Shown: positions 23,120-30,748 of the stretch, piece after piece
Position numbering within the stretch: position 1 is the first letter of the stretch
Layout: every line of letters starts with the position of its first letter
Assembly (NCBI GenBank): GCA_017534835.1
Contig: JAFXVT010000044.1
Span: forward strand, 1 to 32,160
Source: Ruminococcus sp.
GTDB lineage: Bacteria > Bacillota > Clostridia > Oscillospirales > Ruminococcaceae
Direction: 5' to 3'
Length of the DNA: 32,160 bases
The notes under the pieces: generated by a model
Seen by the model: only the letters and a program-made list of their open reading frames with translations
The model's database searches: none
What the model was told of the DNA's origin: nothing
Made by a program: the position numbers and the translations under genes

Positions 23120-25111
23120 ATGCAGAGAATAGGTGTTTTTGTCTGTCACTGCGGTACGAATATCGCCGCAACGGTAGACGTTAAGGCTGTTGCAGAGGCG
23201 CTCGGTCACGAGCCCGGTGTAGTCATCTCTCAGGACTACCAGTATATGTGCTCGGAGTCGGGACAGGAGCTCGTGAAGAGCGCCATAAGGGAGCAGAAGC
23301 TCACAGGCGTTGTCATCTGCTCATGCTCGCCCCGTATGCACGAGAATACGTTCAGAAAGGCGGCAGCTTCTGCCGGTCTGAACCCGTATCTCGTCGAGAT
23401 AGCGAATATCCGTGAGCAGTGCTCGTGGATACACAAGGACATTGCAACTGCTACGGATAAGGCTATAATCCTCGGCAAGGCAGCAGTTGCCAAGGTGCAT
23501 CTCAACACGCCGCTCAGCTCAATGGAGAGTCCCGTTGTCAAGCGTGCGCTCGTTATCGGCGGAGGTATCGCCGGAATACAGACTGCCCTCGACATCGCTG
23601 AGGCTGGCTTTGATGTTGATATTGTTGAAAAGCAGCCGACAATCGGCGGAAAAATGGCTCAGATAGACAAGACCTTCCCGACACTCGACTGTGCCGCTTG
23701 TATCCTCACGCCGAAAATGGTAGAGGCTTCACAGAATGAGCACATCACGATCCATTCGTTCAGCGAGGTCGCCGATGTTAAGGGATTTGTCGGCAACTTC
23801 ACAGTCAAGATAAAGAAGAAGGCACGCTACGTCGACGAGACAAAGTGTACCGGCTGCGGACTGTGCACCGAAAAGTGCCCGATGAAGAAGGTACCGAATG
23901 AGTTCAATATGGGGCTCGACAACCGCTCGGCTGTATATATTCCCTTCGCACAGGCAGTTCCGAAGGTCGCAACTATCGACCCGAACTACTGTATGATGCT
24001 CAGGAGCGGCAAGTGCGGCGTGTGCTCGAAGGTCTGCTCGGCAGGCGCTATCGACTATAAGCAGCAGGATACCTTCATTGAGCAGAAGTACGGCGCTATC
24101 GTCGTAGCTACCGGCTTCAACCCGATAAACCTCGATAAATACGATGAATTCGCATATAATCAGTGCCCCGACGTTGTCACCTCGCTCGAACTTGAGCGAC
24201 TTATGAACGCCGCAGGTCCCAACGGCGGAACGCTCCTGCGTCCGTCCGACAAGAGCCACCCCCACACTATCGTTTTCGTTCAGTGTGTGGGAAGCCGCTG
24301 TGACGACGAGAAGGGCAAGCCCTACTGCTCGAAGATATGCTGTATGTATACGGCTAAGCACGCAATGCTGATACGCGAGAAGTACCCCGATACCGAGGTA
24401 TACGTGTTCTATATCGACGTCCGCACGCCCGGCAAGAACTTCGATGAGTTCTACCGCCGCGCTGTTGAGCAGTACAATGTACACTACATCAAGGGTATGG
24501 TAGGTAAGGTCACACCCAAGTCTGACGGAAAGATAGACGTCCAGGCTTCCGACCTGCTTGCGAATGAGCAGCTCCACATCGACGCTGATATGGTAGTCCT
24601 CGCGGCTGCTATCGAGCCGGACAAGACAGCACGTCCGCTCGCGACGATGCTCACGACCCAGATGGACACCAACGACTTCTTCACAGAAGCTCACCCCAAG
24701 CTCCGTCCTGTAGAGAGCGCAACGGCTGGCATCTTCCTCTCCGGCGCTTGTCAGGGACCGAAGGATATACCTGAGACCGTTGCTCAGGGAAGTGCCGCAG
24801 CTGCAAAGGCTATCGGTCTCCTCTGCAAGAACAGCATCACCTGCAACCCCTGCGTTGCTCATTCTGATGAGCTTATGTGCAACGGCTGCTCGTCCTGCGA
24901 AAAGGTTTGTCCCTACGGAGCTATCACATACATCGACAAGGAATTCAGAATGCCCGACCGTACCACGAAGGTGCGCAGAGTCGCAAGCGTCAACCCGGCT
25001 GTATGCCAGGGCTGCGGAGCTTGTACAGTTGCCTGTCCTTCGGGAGCTATGGACCTGAGCGGATTCTCTAACAGTCAGATAATGGCGGAGGTAGACGCGA
25101 TATGCAAGTAA
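23120..25111 (+). CDS. hdrA: HdrA-like flavin electron-bifurcating subunit
   Basis: 663 residues, full-length HdrA. The N-terminal domain has FVCHCG and ICSCSPRMHENTFRKA. The FAD-binding Rossmann begins with GGGIAG (147-152) and is followed by IGGKMAQIDKTFPTLDCAACILTPKM (C191, C194). An inserted ferredoxin has CTGCGLCTEKCP (243-254) and a further cluster set at 291-306. VQCVGSRCD and YCSKICC are HdrA landmarks, and a C-terminal pair of clusters sits near 587 (CNGCSSCEKVCP) and 629 (CQGCGACTVACP). In studied complexes this FAD splits electron pairs to a high- and a low-potential acceptor (ferredoxin). The ATG follows AAGGAGGAG. This is the central protein of the proposed complex. Confidence 0.95.
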   Translation: MQRIGVFVCHCGTNIAATVDVKAVAEALGHEPGVVISQDYQYMCSESGQELVKSAIREQKLTGVVICSCSPRMHENTFRKAAASAGLNPYLVEIANIREQCSWIHKDIATATDKAIILGKAAVAKVHLNTPLSSMESPVVKRALVIGGGIAGIQTALDIAEAGFDVDIVEKQPTIGGKMAQIDKTFPTLDCAACILTPKMVEASQNEHITIHSFSEVADVKGFVGNFTVKIKKKARYVDETKCTGCGLCTEKCPMKKVPNEFNMGLDNRSAVYIPFAQAVPKVATIDPNYCMMLRSGKCGVCSKVCSAGAIDYKQQDTFIEQKYGAIVVATGFNPINLDKYDEFAYNQCPDVVTSLELERLMNAAGPNGGTLLRPSDKSHPHTIVFVQCVGSRCDDEKGKPYCSKICCMYTAKHAMLIREKYPDTEVYVFYIDVRTPGKNFDEFYRRAVEQYNVHYIKGMVGKVTPKSDGKIDVQASDLLANEQLHIDADMVVLAAAIEPDKTARPLATMLTTQMDTNDFFTEAHPKLRPVESATAGIFLSGACQGPKDIPETVAQGSAAAAKAIGLLCKNSITCNPCVAHSDELMCNGCSSCEKVCPYGAITYIDKEFRMPDRTTKVRRVASVNPAVCQGCGACTVACPSGAMDLSGFSNSQIMAEVDAICK

Positions 25112-25542
25112 ATGAAAATTTTGAGCCTGTTATAGTCGCTTTCTGCTGCAACTGGTGTTCGTATGCAGGAGCCGACCTCTCAGGCACCAACAGACTGAAT
25201 TACCCCACAAACGTTAAGATAATCAGAGTTCCCTGCTCTTGCAGAGTAAACCCGATGTTCATTCTCAGAGCCTTCCAGAAGGGCGCGGACGGTGTCATCA
25301 TCTGCGGCTGTCACCCCGGCGACTGCCATTACACCTCCGGAAACTACTTCACACGCCGCCGTATAACGCTGCTCTACAGTATGCTCGACTTCCTCGGTAT
25401 CGAGCGCAACAGGACCCGTCTTGAGTGGGTATCCGCTGCTGAGGGCGCAAAGTTTGCTGCAACTATGGAGCAGTTCACCGCGGACGTAAAAGCTCTCGGA
25501 CCTAACAGGAGATTGGAGGACTTACGATGCAGGAAGCAATGA
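25102..25542 (+). CDS. MvhD/FlxD-like 2Fe-2S linker subunit
   Basis: 146 residues, the normal MvhD length. Cysteines fall in the family pattern: FCCNWC (C15, C16, C19), VPCSC (C45, C47) and CGCHPGDCHY (C68, C70, C75). MvhD or FlxD transfers electrons from a hydrogenase, formate dehydrogenase or NADH module into HdrA. It overlaps hdrA by 10 bases and the next gene by 16. No hydrogenase large subunit (no RxCGxC / DPCxxC) follows; the donor module is FlxABC-like, pointing to NAD(P)H as donor. Confidence 0.93.
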   Translation: MQVNENFEPVIVAFCCNWCSYAGADLSGTNRLNYPTNVKIIRVPCSCRVNPMFILRAFQKGADGVIICGCHPGDCHYTSGNYFTRRRITLLYSMLDFLGIERNRTRLEWVSAAEGAKFAATMEQFTADVKALGPNRRLEDLRCRKQ

Positions 25543-26498
25543 TAAAAAGAGCGAAGGAGCTCCTCGCAGACGGCAGCGTTGACCGCGTTATCGGCTGGAA
25601 GAGGGGAGAATTCGCATACGATATAACTCCGGCTGTGTTCACTTCCGCGGAGGAGCTTGAGCACGATTTCGTGTTTGATGACTTCACTGCTGCGAATGTG
25701 TCGAAGTACCTCGTCAAGGAGACTGCGAAGGAAGGAAAGATACTCGCCTTCCTCAAGCCCTGCGACACCTACAGCTTCAACCAGCTCATCAAGGAGCACC
25801 GCATCGACCGCGAAAAGGTCTATGTTGTGGGGATACCCGGAGGTCCCAAGCTCGACATCGAAAAGATAAAGGCTAAGGGCATCACAGGCGTTCTCAGCGT
25901 GAAAAATGAGGACTACACCCTGAAAATAGAGACTCTCTACGGCGAGGAGACTATGCCGTTCAGCGAGGCTGTGCTCGATAAGTGCGCTTCGTGCAAGAGC
26001 AAGAAGCACGTCGCTTATGACGAGCTCATCGGTGAGGACGGCGATGTCCTCGAGTCAAACCGCTTCGATATGGTAGAGAAGCTCGAGAATATGACCGCTC
26101 AGGAGCGTTTCGATTTCTGGCGCGGACAGCTCTCAAAGTGCATACGCTGCAATGCGTGCAGAAATGTATGTCCTGCCTGCACCTGCGAGAACTGCGTTTT
26201 CGACAACCCCAAGTCGGGTATCGACAACAAGGCGGCTGCCGACAGCTTCGAGGAGAATATGTTCCACATAATCCGTGCGTTCCACGTTGCCGGAAGATGT
26301 ACCGACTGCGGCGAATGCTCGCGCGTATGTCCCCAGCATATACCGCTCCACCTGCTCAACCGCAAGTTCATCAAGGACATCAACGAGCTTTACGGCGAGT
26401 ATCAGGCAGGTGCGGATACAACTTCAAGAGCGCCGCTCACCGACTATACAAAGGACGACTGCGAGCCGTCTGTAGTACACGAAAGGGGAGTTGAGTAA
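25527..26498 (+). CDS. FlxB/FlxC-like iron-sulfur subunit
   Basis: 323 residues. The N-terminal ~190 residues have ILAFLKPCDTYSFNQLIKEHRID and a Cys pair at DKCASCKSKKH (C153), a pattern shared with F420-hydrogenase beta (FrhB-like) proteins. Two 4Fe-4S motifs follow: CIRCNACRNVCP with an extra CTCENC (from C205) and CTDCGECSRVCP (from C258). In FlxABCD-HdrABC systems two such Fe-S subunits link the NAD(P)H flavoprotein to MvhD/HdrA. It sits between mvhD and a second dicluster gene, overlapping both. Which of the two is FlxB and which FlxC I cannot settle. Confidence 0.8.
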   Translation: MQEAMIKRAKELLADGSVDRVIGWKRGEFAYDITPAVFTSAEELEHDFVFDDFTAANVSKYLVKETAKEGKILAFLKPCDTYSFNQLIKEHRIDREKVYVVGIPGGPKLDIEKIKAKGITGVLSVKNEDYTLKIETLYGEETMPFSEAVLDKCASCKSKKHVAYDELIGEDGDVLESNRFDMVEKLENMTAQERFDFWRGQLSKCIRCNACRNVCPACTCENCVFDNPKSGIDNKAAADSFEENMFHIIRAFHVAGRCTDCGECSRVCPQHIPLHLLNRKFIKDINELYGEYQAGADTTSRAPLTDYTKDDCEPSVVHERGVE

Positions 26499-27517
26499 TG
26501 CTGAAAATATCTAAGTCAAGACTCGGCGAGCTGTTCGACGCTGTCGCAGCAAAGCAGACCCTCTATATCCCCACCGACCGCGAGCCCGGTGCTGCTGAGT
26601 ATAAGAAGTACGAGAGCGGTATGGAGCTGACAAAGGAGCTCAACACAGTCCGCAGCGCAAAGGATTTCTTCTTCCCGCAGACCGAGAACCTTGCTGATTT
26701 CAGGATCGATGGCAAGAATATCGAGGTCAGGGACATACGTGAGGAGTGCGGGGATTTCGTAGTTTTCGGCGTCCGCGCGTGTGATGCGAGAAGCTTCACT
26801 ATCCTCGATAAGGTGTTCCTCTGCGAGCCCGTGGACAGCTTCTACAAGAACCGCCGCGACCACGGAACTGTCGTTACAATGGCGTGCAGCCGTCCTGCCG
26901 AGACCTGCTTCTGTCAGACCTTCGGCATCGACCCGACCTCTCCCGAGGGCGATGCTGCCTGCTTCGATGACGGCGAGAGCATCTTCTTTAAGGCTAATAC
27001 CGAAAAGGGTCAGGCTTTCATTGATTCGATAGCTTCTCTCCTTGAGGAGGGCGACACTGCGAAGCTCGACGAGGTAAACGCAAAGACAAAGGAAATAATG
27101 GCAAAGCTTCCGCTCGCCAAGCTCTCGACCGGGAACTTCGGCGGCGATAAGCTGAACGAATACTTCAACTCTGACAAGTGGGCGGAGCTCTCTGAGGCTT
27201 GCCTCGGCTGCGGCACCTGCACATTCGTATGTCCCACCTGTCAGTGCTACGATATAAGGGACTTCAACACCGGTCACGGCATCAAGCGCTTCCGCTGCTG
27301 GGATTCGTGTATGTATTCCGACTTCACAAAAATGGCGCACGGCAATCCGAGACTTACTCAGCTCGAGCGCTTCCGTCAGCGCTTTATGCACAAGCTGGTG
27401 TACTTCCCGGCAAACAATAACGGCGAATTCGGCTGCGTGGGCTGCGGAAGATGTCTTGCAAAGTGCCCTATCTCGATGAATATCGTCAAAGTAATGAAAG
27501 CATTGGAGGAAAAGTGA
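26498..27517 (+). CDS. FlxC/AsrA-like dicluster iron-sulfur subunit
   Basis: 339 residues. VFGVRACDARSFTILDKVFL and AETCFCQTFGIDPTSPEGD match the sulfhydrogenase beta / anaerobic sulfite reductase A (HydB/AsrA) family, whose members carry two C-terminal 4Fe-4S motifs. Here these are CLGCGTCTFVCP (from C235) and CVGCGRCLAKCP (from C313), with CWDSCMYSDF in between. The ATG overlaps the previous stop by one base and the gene ends in the one-base overlap TGATG with flxA. In HydBG- and AsrAB-type pairs this subunit always sits beside a FAD/NAD partner, exactly as here. Confidence 0.85.
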   Translation: MLKISKSRLGELFDAVAAKQTLYIPTDREPGAAEYKKYESGMELTKELNTVRSAKDFFFPQTENLADFRIDGKNIEVRDIREECGDFVVFGVRACDARSFTILDKVFLCEPVDSFYKNRRDHGTVVTMACSRPAETCFCQTFGIDPTSPEGDAACFDDGESIFFKANTEKGQAFIDSIASLLEEGDTAKLDEVNAKTKEIMAKLPLAKLSTGNFGGDKLNEYFNSDKWAELSEACLGCGTCTFVCPTCQCYDIRDFNTGHGIKRFRCWDSCMYSDFTKMAHGNPRLTQLERFRQRFMHKLVYFPANNNGEFGCVGCGRCLAKCPISMNIVKVMKALEEK

Positions 27518-28344
27518 TGAACAACGATACATTGATACCAAAGATCGGCGTAGTCACTGATATTCGTCAGGATACCCCCGATGTAAAGACATTCAGAGTA
27601 GTAGCTCCCGAGGGCGGCAAGGTCTTCGAGCATATGCCCGGACAGTGCGCGATGCTCTCGATGCCCGGCGTAGGTGAGGCAATGTTCTCTATCACGTCCT
27701 CTCCCACGAACAAGGAGTTTATGGAGTTCAGCATCAAGAAGTGCGGCTGCCTCACAGAATGGCTGCACGCTATGGAGGTGGGTCAGCAGATAACTATCCG
27801 CGGACCTTACGGCAACGCATTCCCCGTTGAGGGCGACCTCAAGGGCAAGGACCTGCTCTTCATCGCCGGCGGTATCGGACTTGCGCCGCTCCGCTCAGTT
27901 ATCAACTACGTCCGCGATAACCGCGCGAATTACGGTGATGTTCAGGTCATCTACGGCTCACGCTCGAAGGACGACCTCGTTGATTACAAGGAGATAATCG
28001 ACGAGTGGATGGCTGACCCGAATATCAGGGTAGACCTCACCATCGACAATCCGCAGGAGGGCTGGGACGGCCATGTCGGCTTCGTGCCCAATTACGTTAA
28101 GGAGCTCGCTCCGTCTACGAGCAAGACTGTTCTCGTCTGCGGACCTCCGATAATGATAAAGTTCACGCTTGCAGGTCTCAAGGAGCTCGGCTTCACCGAG
28201 ACTCAGGTGTATACAACTATGGAGCTCCGTATGAAGTGCGGAGTGGGCAAGTGCGGACGCTGCAATATCGGCAACAAGTATGTCTGCAAGGACGGACCGG
28301 TATTCCGCTTCGACCAGCTCGGCGAGCTGCCGGACGAGTATTGA
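27517..28344 (+). CDS. FlxA-like FAD/NAD(P)H oxidoreductase subunit
   Basis: 275 residues from ATG 27517. It has a ferredoxin-reductase layout: FAD domain with FSITSSP (the RxYS/T-like motif) and GPYGNAFP, NAD-binding domain with IAGGIGLAPLRSVI, VIYGSRSKDDL and VLVCGPPIMI. The C-terminal 2Fe-2S site uses C241, C246, C249 and C257. This is the family of PyrK, HydG-gamma, AsrB and FlxA, which pull electrons from NAD(P)H. NADH versus NADPH is not readable with confidence. GGAGG lies seven bases before the start. It is the expected electron entry point of the complex. Confidence 0.93.
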   Translation: MNNDTLIPKIGVVTDIRQDTPDVKTFRVVAPEGGKVFEHMPGQCAMLSMPGVGEAMFSITSSPTNKEFMEFSIKKCGCLTEWLHAMEVGQQITIRGPYGNAFPVEGDLKGKDLLFIAGGIGLAPLRSVINYVRDNRANYGDVQVIYGSRSKDDLVDYKEIIDEWMADPNIRVDLTIDNPQEGWDGHVGFVPNYVKELAPSTSKTVLVCGPPIMIKFTLAGLKELGFTETQVYTTMELRMKCGVGKCGRCNIGNKYVCKDGPVFRFDQLGELPDEY

Positions 28345-28359
28345 TAAGGAGAGCTATAA

Positions 28360-29043
28360 ATGGGAAATATGCTTAATGTTTACCTGTTCGGCAAGAAGTA
28401 TGAAGTGCCGGCAGGACTTACGATAATGACAGCTATGGAATATGCAGGCTACGAGCTCGTAAGAGGCTGCGGATGCAGAAACGGATTCTGCGGCGCCTGC
28501 GCTACTATCTACAGGATAAAGGGCGAATCCGGTCTTCACGGATGTCTCGCCTGTCAGACAGAGGTACAGGAGGGGATGTACGTTGCGACTCTGCCCTTCT
28601 TCCCGCTCGAAAAGAAGGTATACAACATCGAGGAGATAAAGCCAGACCAGCAGATAATGATGCAGCTCTATCCCGAGATATACAGCTGTATCGGCTGTAA
28701 TGCCTGCACCAAGGCTTGTACTCAGGAGCTCAACGTTATGCAGTATATCGCATACGCTCAGCGCGGCGAGTATGAGAAGTGCGCCGAGGAGAGCTTCGAC
28801 TGCGTTATGTGCGGAGTCTGCTCATCACGCTGTCCGGCAGGTATCTCGCATCCTCAGGTCGCTATGCTCGCAAGACGTCTCAACGGCAAGTACATCGCTC
28901 CCGAGTGCGGTCACCTCAGCGACCGTGTGAACGAGATAAACGAGGGCATCTTCAACGACAAGATAGCCGAGCTTATGTCAAAGGCTGTCACAAACGTTGA
29001 CGAGCTCAAGGATATGTACAACCACCGCGATATAGAGAAGTAA
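28360..29043 (+). CDS. Fumarate reductase iron-sulfur subunit (TfrB N-terminal-like)
   Basis: 227 residues. A plant-type 2Fe-2S domain at the N-terminus (C37, C39, C44, C47, C62) is followed by two 4Fe-4S motifs, CIGCNACTKACTQ (C111-C121) and CVMCGVCSSRCP (C149-C159). SdhB/FrdB proteins share this order, but the spacing and the second motif look closer to the N-terminal part of thiol:fumarate reductase TfrB than to quinone-linked FrdB. The TfrB C-terminal CCG domain is absent here and is instead a separate gene (hdrB) at the operon start. The ATG has AAGGAGA eight bases upstream. It should carry electrons to the FrdA-like flavoprotein, 12 bases downstream. Confidence 0.85.
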   Translation: MGNMLNVYLFGKKYEVPAGLTIMTAMEYAGYELVRGCGCRNGFCGACATIYRIKGESGLHGCLACQTEVQEGMYVATLPFFPLEKKVYNIEEIKPDQQIMMQLYPEIYSCIGCNACTKACTQELNVMQYIAYAQRGEYEKCAEESFDCVMCGVCSSRCPAGISHPQVAMLARRLNGKYIAPECGHLSDRVNEINEGIFNDKIAELMSKAVTNVDELKDMYNHRDIEK

Positions 29044-29055
29044 GGGGGAGCAGAG

Positions 29056-30660
29056 ATGTATAAGGTTGAAAAGCTCAATGAGCTTGCAAAAGTAGTTGCA
29101 GAAAAGAGAGCCGAAAACGCTGCTCTCGAGCCGAGACGTATGACTGCGGAGGAGAAGGACGAGCTCCTCGCTCACTTCCACCCCGATTACAAGCAGGAGG
29201 AGTTCACTGTCCTCGCTGCCGGCGTAAACAAGGGCGATAAGGTGCCCACTCAGCTCGCCGAGCTCTTACAGGGAAAGAGCCGTATCAGCGCATCTGACGT
29301 TGACCTCACAGCTCCCGATTATGACACGGATGTGCTCATCATCGGCGGCGGCGGAGCAGGCGCTTCTGCTGCGATAGAGGCTGACGAGGCTGGTGTTAAG
29401 GCTATGATAGTCACAAAGCTCCGTATCGGCGACGCTAACACAATGATGGCAGAGGGCGGGATACAGGCTGCTGACAAGCCAAACGATTCGCCTGCTATCC
29501 ACTTCCTCGATGCATTCGGCGGCGGTCACTTTGCTGCAAAGCCCGAGCTCGTTGCAAAGCTCGTAACAAAGGCTCCTGAGGCTATCCAGTGGCTCAACAA
29601 GCTCGGTGTAGAGTTCGACAAGGAGCCGGACGGCACTATGGTCACGACTCACGGCGGCGGTACCTCGCGCAAGCGTATGCACGCTGCGAAGGACTACTCC
29701 GGCGCTGAGATAATGCGTACTCTCCGCGATGAGGTCATCAACAGAGGTATCCCCGTTGTGGATTTCACTGCGGCAGTTGAGATAATCCTCGACGAAAACG
29801 GCAGAGCAGCAGGTGCTGTTCTGATGAATATGGAGACAAAGGAGCTCCTCGTTGCACGTGCAAAGACTGTCATCATCGCAACAGGCGGTGCAGGACGTCT
29901 CCACTATCAGGGCTTCCCGACCTCCAACCACTACGGCGCGACCGCTGACGGTCTTATCCTCGGCTACAGAGTCGGCGCAAGTCTGCTCTATGCTGATACT
30001 CTCCAGTATCACCCGACAGGTACGGGCTATCCCGAGCAGATATTCGGCGCCCTCGTTACCGAGAAGGTGCGTTCGCTCGGCGCTAAGCTCGTGAACATCG
30101 ACGGCGATGTATTCATGCATCCCCTTGAGACTCGCGACGTAACTGCGGCTTCCATTATCCGTGAGTGTACAGAGCGCGGCAAGGGCATCGAAACGAACCT
30201 CGGCAAGGCTGTATGGCTCGACACTCCTATGATAGAGTACAAGAACGGCGAGGGCACTATCGAGAAGCGTATCCCTGCAATGATGCGTATGTTCGGCAAG
30301 TACGGCATCGACATCCGCAAGGAGCCTATCCTCGTTTACCCGACCCTCCACTATCAGAACGGCGGACTCAATATCTCAGAGGACTGCGGAACTGACGTTG
30401 AGAACCTCTTTGCTGCCGGTGAGGTAGCAGGCGGTATCCACGGCAGAAACAGACTTATGGGCAATTCGCTGCTCGATGTCATCGTATTCGGCAGAAATGC
30501 AGGTATGTGCGCAGCTGCAAAGGCTAAGAGCACAGAGACTCCTTCAAAGCTCACTCTTGAGCACATCGAGAAGTTCAACAAGGAGCTCGAGGCAGCAGGT
30601 GCAGCAAGCGGCGCTCAGTCACCGATGCTCCTGCCGCACTATGCAAGAAAGTCAAAGTAA
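29056..30660 (+). CDS. Soluble fumarate reductase flavoprotein (FrdA/TfrA-like)
   Basis: 534 residues. After an unusual ~90-residue N-terminal extension comes the FAD motif IGGGGAGASAA (97-102), then MMAEGGIQAA, HPTGTG (H319), TEKVRSLGA (R339) and IHGRNRLMGNSLLDV (R466, the family's active-site Arg). These are the substrate-binding and proton-donor positions of fumarate reductase/succinate dehydrogenase. The His that attaches FAD in quinone-linked enzymes (SHT context) is replaced by NTM, so FAD is probably noncovalent, as in soluble enzymes. There is no signal peptide and no membrane anchor gene (FrdC/D or SdhC/D) nearby. Direction is inferred as fumarate to succinate. L-aspartate oxidase (NadB) is the main alternative, but the RNRLMGNSLL tail, the partner Fe-S gene and operon context favour fumarate reductase. 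Confidence 0.88.
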   Translation: MYKVEKLNELAKVVAEKRAENAALEPRRMTAEEKDELLAHFHPDYKQEEFTVLAAGVNKGDKVPTQLAELLQGKSRISASDVDLTAPDYDTDVLIIGGGGAGASAAIEADEAGVKAMIVTKLRIGDANTMMAEGGIQAADKPNDSPAIHFLDAFGGGHFAAKPELVAKLVTKAPEAIQWLNKLGVEFDKEPDGTMVTTHGGGTSRKRMHAAKDYSGAEIMRTLRDEVINRGIPVVDFTAAVEIILDENGRAAGAVLMNMETKELLVARAKTVIIATGGAGRLHYQGFPTSNHYGATADGLILGYRVGASLLYADTLQYHPTGTGYPEQIFGALVTEKVRSLGAKLVNIDGDVFMHPLETRDVTAASIIRECTERGKGIETNLGKAVWLDTPMIEYKNGEGTIEKRIPAMMRMFGKYGIDIRKEPILVYPTLHYQNGGLNISEDCGTDVENLFAAGEVAGGIHGRNRLMGNSLLDVIVFGRNAGMCAAAKAKSTETPSKLTLEHIEKFNKELEAAGAASGAQSPMLLPHYARKSK

Positions 30661-30694
30661 GCAGAGGCTCGTTCTCTCCGCGAAAAATAAGCAT

Positions 30695-30720
30695 TTCGGG
30701 ACACATAGATGTGTCCCGAA
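30695..30720 (+). promoter_or_regulatory. Hairpin between frdA and the permease gene
   Basis: TTCGGGACACA pairs with TGTCCCGAA (about 9-10 bp, loop TAGATG) in the 88-base gap. No T tract follows, so it is more likely an mRNA processing or attenuation hairpin. I see no good promoter for the permease. Confidence 0.45.
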
Positions 30721-30748
30721 GCTATGTGAATAGAAAGAAAGTGTAAAA

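Noticed and set aside
21931-25542. Methanogen-type CoM-S-S-CoB heterodisulfide reductase with hydrogenase
   Set aside because: The host looks clostridial, no [NiFe] hydrogenase subunits are present, and the neighbouring donor and acceptor genes are NAD(P)H- and fumarate-type.
26516-27541. 341-residue minus-strand open frame opposite the FlxC-like gene
   Set aside because: Antisense shadow; the plus-strand frame has clear Fe-S motifs and operon overlaps on both sides.
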